Positions 59,474 to 64,000 of a stretch of 64,000 nt of DNA are shown in pieces. The position numbers and the translations under genes are program-made. The stretch's first letter is position 1. The number at the start of each line of letters is the position of its first letter. The notes under the pieces were generated by a model. That model searched no databases, was not told where the DNA came from, and worked only from the letters and a program-made list of their open reading frames with translations. Source of the DNA: a virus; the IMG/VR virus record IMGVR_UViG_3300009151_000053, positions 18,213 through 82,212 of that record; one strand, 5' to 3'.

Positions 59474-60826
59474 ATGTTAGCTGAGGAAATTAAAAATAAG
59501 TGGAAGCCAGTTCTGGAACATTCAGAACTTCCAGAAATCACTGACGCTCACAAGCGTACAGTAACCGCACAAATTCTTGAGAACACAGAGAATGCTCTTC
59601 GTGAATCCAGTGCAATGGTTAGCGGTTCACAACAACTGTTGGGAGAATCACCAACAAACGTTGCCGGTAACGTTTCTAACTTCGATCCAGTATTGATCTC
59701 GCTCGTTCGTCGTGCGATGCCTAATCTGATCGCTTATGACATCTGCGGCGTACAGCCAATGACCGGACCTACTGGTCTGATCTTTGCTATGCGTTCGAAG
59801 TATGCCAACTCCACACAACTGAATGGTGAATCATTCTACAACGAAGCAAACACAGGCTTCTCGTCACGTCTTGGTGCGGGTCTTGACTCTGCCAACACTG
59901 GTGCGGCTTCTGCTACTGCCGTTGGTGCTAACACTGTTGGTACTGCTCCTGGTTCTTCAAACAACGCCGGTAACTCAACCTATAACGCTACTATGGGTCT
60001 GTTGCTTGGTGCTGCTGAACAACTCGGTACTTCTGGCTTCACGTTCCCAGAAATGGGCTTCTCAATCGAAAAAGTTACCGTGTCTGCTAAGTCACGCGCT
60101 TTGAAGGCTGAGTATTCACTTGAACTCGCTCAAGACTTGAAGGCCATTCATGGTCTGGACGCTGAAACAGAATTGTCAAACATTCTGTCGGCTGAAATTC
60201 TTGCCGAAATCAACCGTGAAGTAGTCCGCGATATCATCATCACAGCCGTTAAGGGTGCTACTGATGGTACAACGACTTCAGGTATCTTCGACCTCGACAC
60301 AGACTCAAACGGCCGTTGGTCAGTTGAAAAGTTCAAGGGTCTTATGTTCCAGATCGAGCGCGAATGCAATCAGATCGCTAAGGAAACCAGACGTGGTAAG
60401 GGTAACATTCTGATCTGTTCTTCAGACGTTGCTTCTGCTCTGCAAATGGCTGGCGTTCTCGACTATGCTCCTGCTCTTAACTCGAACAACCTCAACGTTG
60501 ACGACACAGGCAACACCTTCGCTGGTGTTCTGAATGGTCGCGTGAAGGTCTATATCGATCCATACGCAGGCACAAACTATTGCGTTGTAGGCTATAAGGG
60601 TTCATCGGCGTTTGACGCTGGTCTGTTCTATTGCCCATACGTTCCATTGCAAATGGTTCGCGCTGTTGATCCTAACTCCTTCCAGCCTAAGATCGGCTTT
60701 AAGACACGCTACGGAATGGCACCAAATCCATTCGCTAAGGGTGCTACGGCTGCTTCTGCGACTGCGGTTCTTGAGCAAGATTCCAACGTTTACTATCGTC
60801 GGGTACTTATTCAAAATCTTATGTAA
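59474..60826 (+). CDS. gp23: Major capsid protein gp23
   Basis: A 450-residue precursor; T4 gp23 has 521. Pattern: LRRAMPN-type LVRRAMPNLIAYDICGVQPM, TGPTGLIFAMRSKY, GFTFPEMGFSIEKVTVSAKS, RALKAEYSLELAQDLKAIHG, LDAETELSNILSAEILAEIN, EVVRDI and FQIERECNQIAKETRRGKGN. The C-terminus has YKGSSAFDAGLFYCPYVPLQ and RYGMAPNPF. A likely gp21 processing site is after LGE near residue 58, just before SPTNVAG. It forms the HK97-fold hexamers of the head. No separate gp24-like vertex gene follows. A strong terminator lies 25 bases downstream. Confidence 0.96.
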   Translation: MLAEEIKNKWKPVLEHSELPEITDAHKRTVTAQILENTENALRESSAMVSGSQQLLGESPTNVAGNVSNFDPVLISLVRRAMPNLIAYDICGVQPMTGPTGLIFAMRSKYANSTQLNGESFYNEANTGFSSRLGAGLDSANTGAASATAVGANTVGTAPGSSNNAGNSTYNATMGLLLGAAEQLGTSGFTFPEMGFSIEKVTVSAKSRALKAEYSLELAQDLKAIHGLDAETELSNILSAEILAEINREVVRDIIITAVKGATDGTTTSGIFDLDTDSNGRWSVEKFKGLMFQIERECNQIAKETRRGKGNILICSSDVASALQMAGVLDYAPALNSNNLNVDDTGNTFAGVLNGRVKVYIDPYAGTNYCVVGYKGSSAFDAGLFYCPYVPLQMVRAVDPNSFQPKIGFKTRYGMAPNPFAKGATAASATAVLEQDSNVYYRRVLIQNLM

Positions 60827-60851
60827 GATCAAGAAACTACACTAAAAACTT

Positions 60852-60882
60852 GGGGAGGGCCGAAAGGCTCTCCCCTTTTTTT
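60852..60882 (+). terminator. Strong intrinsic terminator after gp23
   Basis: A ten-pair GC-rich stem (GGGGAGGGCC with GGCTCTCCCC, one G-T pair) capped by a GAAA tetraloop is followed by seven Ts. It ends the late head operon. Confidence 0.93.
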
Positions 60883-60931
60883 GTTTTGATGCCATGATTT
60901 CTTTTGACTTATTAAAATGCCTATGCGATAT

Positions 60932-60939
60932 TATAAATA
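60932..60939 (+). promoter_or_regulatory. T4-type late promoter after the gp23 terminator
   Basis: A perfect TATAAATA lies 27 bases before the ATG at 60959. It restarts late transcription immediately after the terminator for a single small gene. Confidence 0.6.
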
Positions 60940-60958
60940 TAAACAAAAAGGAACTACC

Positions 60959-61216
60959 ATGATACCGTTCAAAGATTTTATCGCTGAAGAGACTTCTAAC
61001 GAATATTCTGCTGCCAAACATAAATTGAATATCACAAAAAGCCGCTCTGGACATTACACAATCACGGTTCGATTTAAGAACGGACCAAGTTATTATGGAC
61101 TCAGTGGCAAAGTTGGCAAACTGTCAACAGCAGTCCATGCTAGAAATGCTATTCCAGATGCAATAGAAGATTTACATAAACAATATAAGAAACATGGTTT
61201 TTCTATTCCAAAATAG
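60959..61216 (+). CDS. Small basic protein of unknown function
   Basis: An 85-residue protein from ATG 60959, which has AAAAGGAA upstream; an in-frame ATG 42 bases earlier overlaps the late promoter and is rejected. It begins MIPFKDFIAEE, a short leader type common among T4-like phage late proteins and prohead-associated proteins. It continues with YTITVRFKNGPSYYGLSGKV, then a helical basic end (DAIEDLHKQYKKHGF). It is flanked by the gp23 terminator and by a sigma70 promoter, so it forms a one-gene late unit. Confidence 0.55.
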   Translation: MIPFKDFIAEETSNEYSAAKHKLNITKSRSGHYTITVRFKNGPSYYGLSGKVGKLSTAVHARNAIPDAIEDLHKQYKKHGFSIPK

Positions 61217-61217
61217 G

Positions 61218-61246
61218 TTGACATTGCTTTAGCCTATCGGTATAAT
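61218..61246 (+). promoter_or_regulatory. Consensus sigma70 promoter for the recombination genes
   Basis: TTGACA (61218-61223) and TATAAT (61241-61246) are separated by exactly 17 bases, matching the bacterial consensus at all twelve positions. Transcription would begin around 61253, about 29 bases before the next ATG. Confidence 0.8.
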
Positions 61247-61281
61247 AACTATTGAAGCAATAACAATATAAGGTATCTTTA

Positions 61282-61794
61282 ATGACTGTTCCAACAAATA
61301 AGAACTTCTTAAGCCCAACAGGTTATAAGTTCAGTATTGTTCGTGCTCCTAATGTAGCATACAATGTACAGAGAATCAATCTTCCTGGTATTAGTCTTGG
61401 TTCAGCAGAACTTTCCACACCATTTCTAGTTATTCCATTACCTGGTACTGGTATTACTTATGATACAGTATCTGTAGAGTTTAAAGTTGATGAAGATATG
61501 GCTAACTATCTTGAAATCTTCAACTGGATGTTAGGTCTGAGTGTTGGTAAGACATTTGGTGGGCATCAAACAGTACCAAGAAATAGTATCGATACTGGTA
61601 ACAATATATTGACATCTGATCTTAACCTGACTATAATGAATAGTGCTTCTAGAGGTAATGTCAGTGTTGACTTCTATGATGCTTATCCAGTCAGTCTATC
61701 AGATATGCAGTTTGATTCTACTGATACAGATATCAACTATATCAATGCAACAGTAACATTCCGATATCTCCAGCACACTATAACAAAGTTGTAA
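61282..61794 (+). CDS. Tail-tube-like structural or tail completion protein
   Basis: A 170-residue protein: LSPTGYKFSIVRAPNVAYNV, RINLPGISLGSAELSTPFLV, VEFKVDEDMANYLEIFNWML, DLNLTIMNSASRGNVSVDFY, DAYPVSLSDMQFDSTDTD and VTFRYLQHTI. The layout is that of the tail tube fold (gp19/gp54-like), and this family follows gp23 in T4-like cyanophages. It occupies the place where those phages have a tail completion gene, sometimes labelled gp3; T4 gp3 has 176 residues. Direct similarity to T4 gp3 is not visible. Its expression from a sigma70 promoter is odd for a virion protein. Confidence 0.6.
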   Translation: MTVPTNKNFLSPTGYKFSIVRAPNVAYNVQRINLPGISLGSAELSTPFLVIPLPGTGITYDTVSVEFKVDEDMANYLEIFNWMLGLSVGKTFGGHQTVPRNSIDTGNNILTSDLNLTIMNSASRGNVSVDFYDAYPVSLSDMQFDSTDTDINYINATVTFRYLQHTITKL

Positions 61795-61807
61795 AAGAAA
61801 GTACATA

Positions 61808-62242
61808 ATGAAGATTGATGATATTTTTGGTTTATGGGAAGTAGATAGTAAAATAGATAGAGCCGAACTTGGCAATGAAGCGATAAAGATACCACAACTC
61901 CATCATAAGTACTTCAAGATTTATACCAATGAGCGATTGGTTCTTCGCAAGTATGAAGCCGAGATGAAAACTCTTAGGATGACCAAGTATGAGTTCTACA
62001 CTCAAGGTCCTACTAAAGAGACGATGGAACTTGGCTGGGAACTGCCAGCATCTGGTAAGATTTTACGCGCTGATGCGAACGCATATATAGATGCAGATAA
62101 AGATATTATCAATCTGTCTCTTAAGATTGGCATCCAGCACGAGAAAGTGGAACTTCTAGATTCCATCATCAAGTCATTGTCACAACGTGGCTATAATCTG
62201 TCTGCTGCAATCAACTGGGAGAAGTTTAAAATGGGAATGTAA
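61808..62242 (+). CDS. uvsY: UvsY recombination mediator
   Basis: A 144-residue protein; T4 UvsY has 137. Pattern: IDDIFGLWEVDSKIDRAELG, IPQLHHKYFKIYTNERLVLR, KYEAEMKTLRMTKYEFYTQG, IQHEKVELLDSIIKSLSQRG and AAINWEKFKMG. In T4 it loads the UvsX recombinase onto gp32-coated single-stranded DNA. It is downstream of the sigma70 promoter and coupled to the structural-like gene before it. It lies two genes before UvsW, as usual for this branch apart from the inserted methyltransferase-like gene. Confidence 0.9.
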   Translation: MKIDDIFGLWEVDSKIDRAELGNEAIKIPQLHHKYFKIYTNERLVLRKYEAEMKTLRMTKYEFYTQGPTKETMELGWELPASGKILRADANAYIDADKDIINLSLKIGIQHEKVELLDSIIKSLSQRGYNLSAAINWEKFKMGM

Positions 62243-62243
62243 A

Positions 62244-62765
62244 ATGGGTAAACGAAGTGAGTTTGAGCGGCGAGACAGAGACTATTATCCTACACCAAAA
62301 GAAGCGGTATTGCCGCTATTTGCACATCTAGATCCAAACACAAAGTTCATTGAGCCTTGTGCCGGTGATCTTGCGTTGGTAGATATATTAGAAGAACAAG
62401 GTCATGAATGCGTACTCGCTTCTGATATAGAACCTCAAGCGCCGAATGTTCTGAAGCAAGATGCTTTATCATCAACATTCAAGCCTAATCCCAATGAAAT
62501 CATTATAACAAATCCACCATGGGACAGAAAAGTTCTTCATCCTATGATTGTCGCATTCTCAAACTTGGCACCAACATGGTTGTTGTTTGATGCAGATTGG
62601 ATGCACACTAAGCAATCAAAAGAATATCTTCCACGATTGAGAAAAATCATTAGCGTGGGCAGAGTTAAGTGGATACCAAACTCAACAATGGTAGGAAAAG
62701 ATAACTGTGCGTGGCATCTGTTTGATAAGCCAAGTGAAACTCCAACTATATTTTACGGAAGATAG
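62244..62765 (+). CDS. DNA N6-adenine methyltransferase-like protein
   Basis: A 173-residue protein from ATG 62244, one base after the uvsY stop; a longer form starting inside uvsY is not needed. YYPTPKEAV (14-22) precedes the SAM-binding motif FIEPCAGDLALVDIL (36-49), then ASDIEP (59-64) and the catalytic TNPPWDRK (89-96). NPPW is the N6-adenine class motif IV, and the YPTP start is common in phage enzymes of this class. The short length suggests no separate target-recognition domain. It might protect phage DNA from host restriction or act without specificity. Confidence 0.8.
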   Translation: MGKRSEFERRDRDYYPTPKEAVLPLFAHLDPNTKFIEPCAGDLALVDILEEQGHECVLASDIEPQAPNVLKQDALSSTFKPNPNEIIITNPPWDRKVLHPMIVAFSNLAPTWLLFDADWMHTKQSKEYLPRLRKIISVGRVKWIPNSTMVGKDNCAWHLFDKPSETPTIFYGR

Positions 62766-62769
62766 AATA

Positions 62770-64000
62770 TGGCTGATGTACACCTACGCTTTATAAACAA
62801 TGTCAATATGCAAGTAGTCTGCGATCCTTCCATCATTATGGAACTTGCAGACCTTTTGACGTGGAAGGCTCCCAACTATAAGTTCCATCCTAAATACAAA
62901 GCACGAATGTGGGACGGTAACATTACCAAGATCAACAGAATGTCTGGTATTGTCAATGTTGGTCTAGCACAGGTCATTAAGAAGTTCTGTGATAAGAATG
63001 AATACACCGTTTCTTTTGATCAAGAACTGACCTACGCTTCTGTATCAGAACATGAACTAACAGAGTTTATCAAGACACTCAATATCCCAGAGAAGTATTC
63101 TATAAGAGATTATCAGTTTACTTCTATTCTAAAGTGTATCAGAAGTGGTAGACGGACGCTGTTAAGCCCGACTTCTTCTGGTAAGTCTTTGATGATCTAT
63201 ATCATTACTCAGTGGTATAGAGAACACAAGAACTTGGTTATTGTTCCTACGATTGGTCTTGTAACTCAACTTGAGAAAGACTTTGAGGATTATGGATACA
63301 AAGGAACTATTCATAAGAGCACCAAAGGATTAAGCAAAGACAATAACATTCCTGCTGATATCGTCATTACTACATGGCAGAGTCTTGATAATGGTAAGAG
63401 TAGAATGCTGCCTTCATGGTATTCACAGTTTGGTGCGGTGTTCGGTGATGAAGCGCATGGATGTAAGGCTGCATCATTGATCAAGATTCTAGAGAGTTTG
63501 GTTAACTGTCGCTTTAGATTTGGCACTACAGGAACTCTTGATGATGATCCATTGAACGAACACACGATCATTGGCTTGTTTGGTCCGAAGTATCAAGCAA
63601 TCACAACCAAAGAGATGATTGACCAAGGCTATGCCTCTAAGTTAAAAATCAAGTGTATCGTGCTTAAGTATGATGAGGCTACTTGCAAGAAGTTTGTCCC
63701 AAAGCCAAAAGACAAAGACGGCAAGAAGCATCCTGATAACATGGAATATCCTGATGAGATTGATTTCCTCGTCAACTGCAACGCAAGAAATGTTTTCATT
63801 AAGAATCTAACACTGTCTCTCAAGGGCAACAAACTGGTGTTCTTCAAGATCATTGATCATGGCAAGGCGTTGTATGATTTGATTGCAGAGACAAGCACAG
63901 ACAGAGTGTTTCATATTGATGGTGCTGTTTCTGGTGATAACCGAGAGTCTATCAGAAAGGCTATTGAACTGGAAGAGAATGCTACTCTTGTTGCATCGCT
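62770..64000 (+). CDS. uvsW: UvsW helicase (3' end missing)
   Basis: 410 residues are visible from ATG 62770; the frame is open at the window edge. Superfamily 2 motifs: Q-type IRDYQFTSI (112-120), Walker A SPTSSGKS (133-140), Ia VPTIGLVTQ (159-167), DEAH box GDEAHGCKA (226-234), motif III GTTGTL (252-257). The N-terminus (VHLRFINNVNMQVVCDPSII, WKAPNYKFHPKYKARMWDGN) is the UvsW-specific DNA-binding domain. In T4 it unwinds branched DNA and D- and R-loops and helps switch replication from origins to recombination. It closes the recombination block read from the sigma70 promoter. Confidence 0.94.

Noticed and set aside
59474-60826. A separate gp24 vertex gene next to gp23
   Set aside because: No second capsid-like gene follows. 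The next genes are a small basic protein and a tube-like protein. It may lie elsewhere or be absent.
1-64000. tRNA genes, attachment sites, integrase or transposons
   Set aside because: No cloverleaf with CCA-type end, no recombinase and no insertion-sequence termini were noticed by eye. A tRNA scan could still find a divergent one.
1-64000. Naming the host from the phage genes
   Set aside because: Core genes place it among T4-like marine-type phages, but no host-derived photosynthesis or other diagnostic gene is present in the window.

Overview
The window is part of the genome of a T4-superfamily contractile-tailed phage (myovirus). The right third carries the T4 virion core in the expected order: gp13, gp14, gp15, gp16 (small terminase), gp17 (large terminase), gp18 (sheath), gp19 (tube), gp20 (portal), gp67-like, gp68-like, gp21 (protease), gp22 (scaffold) and gp23 (major capsid). 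It is followed by a tail-tube-like protein, UvsY, an adenine-methyltransferase-like protein and UvsW, which runs off the end. DUF4815, gp8-like and T4-cyanophage-type small structural proteins point to the cyanophage/pelagiphage-like branch rather than to enteric T4. The host cannot be named from this sequence. No tRNA, integrase or CRISPR array was seen.

Layout. 1-14450: four large baseplate or tail proteins (gp7-like, cut by the left edge; gp8-like; DUF4815; and a partner that looks like the separated C-terminal half of DUF4815 proteins). 14450-20265: a coiled-coil linker, two long fibre proteins (one ending in an S74 autocleaving chaperone) and four small conserved tail proteins. 20262-23660, minus strand: a giant four-domain GT4/GT2/GT-A/FkbM protein. 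23767-41703: an unusually large adhesin locus. Its collagen-like fibres are built from Gly-Tyr-Thr/Gly-Ser-X triplets, nine genes in the window carry this repeat, and glycine-rich tip proteins and small accessory proteins are interleaved with them. Two three-part cassettes and a two-gene block are duplicated. 41700-45869: an accessory island with an orphan protein, a sulfotransferase-like protein, a 2OG-Fe(II) oxygenase, a tandem DUF6065-like pair and, on the minus strand, a second glycosyltransferase. 45909-60826: neck, packaging, tail and head genes, interrupted by a free-standing GIY-YIG/NUMOD3 homing endonuclease between gp14 and gp15. 60827-64000: terminator, a small gene, a consensus sigma70 promoter and the recombination genes.

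Expression. Most structural genes are on the plus strand, packed with TAATG or ATGA overlaps. T4-type late promoters (TATAAATA) sit in front of gp13, the endonuclease, gp18, gp67, the small gene after gp23, and two fibre genes. One-mismatch versions precede gp19, gp22 and gp23. A perfect TTGACA-N17-TATAAT promoter lies before the UvsY/UvsW block, which suggests early transcription by host polymerase. Strong intrinsic terminators follow 28932 and gp23.

How the parts may work together. The core genes build and fill the particle, and the fibre locus supplies a modular set of host-binding tips. The most striking possibility is inferred, not shown. The phage has proline-poor collagen-like fibres with Thr in the Y position of every second triplet. 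It also has two glycosyltransferase genes, a prolyl-hydroxylase-fold oxygenase and a sulfotransferase-like protein. Together these could be a phage-encoded fibre or glycan decoration system. The main alternative is modification of the host surface.
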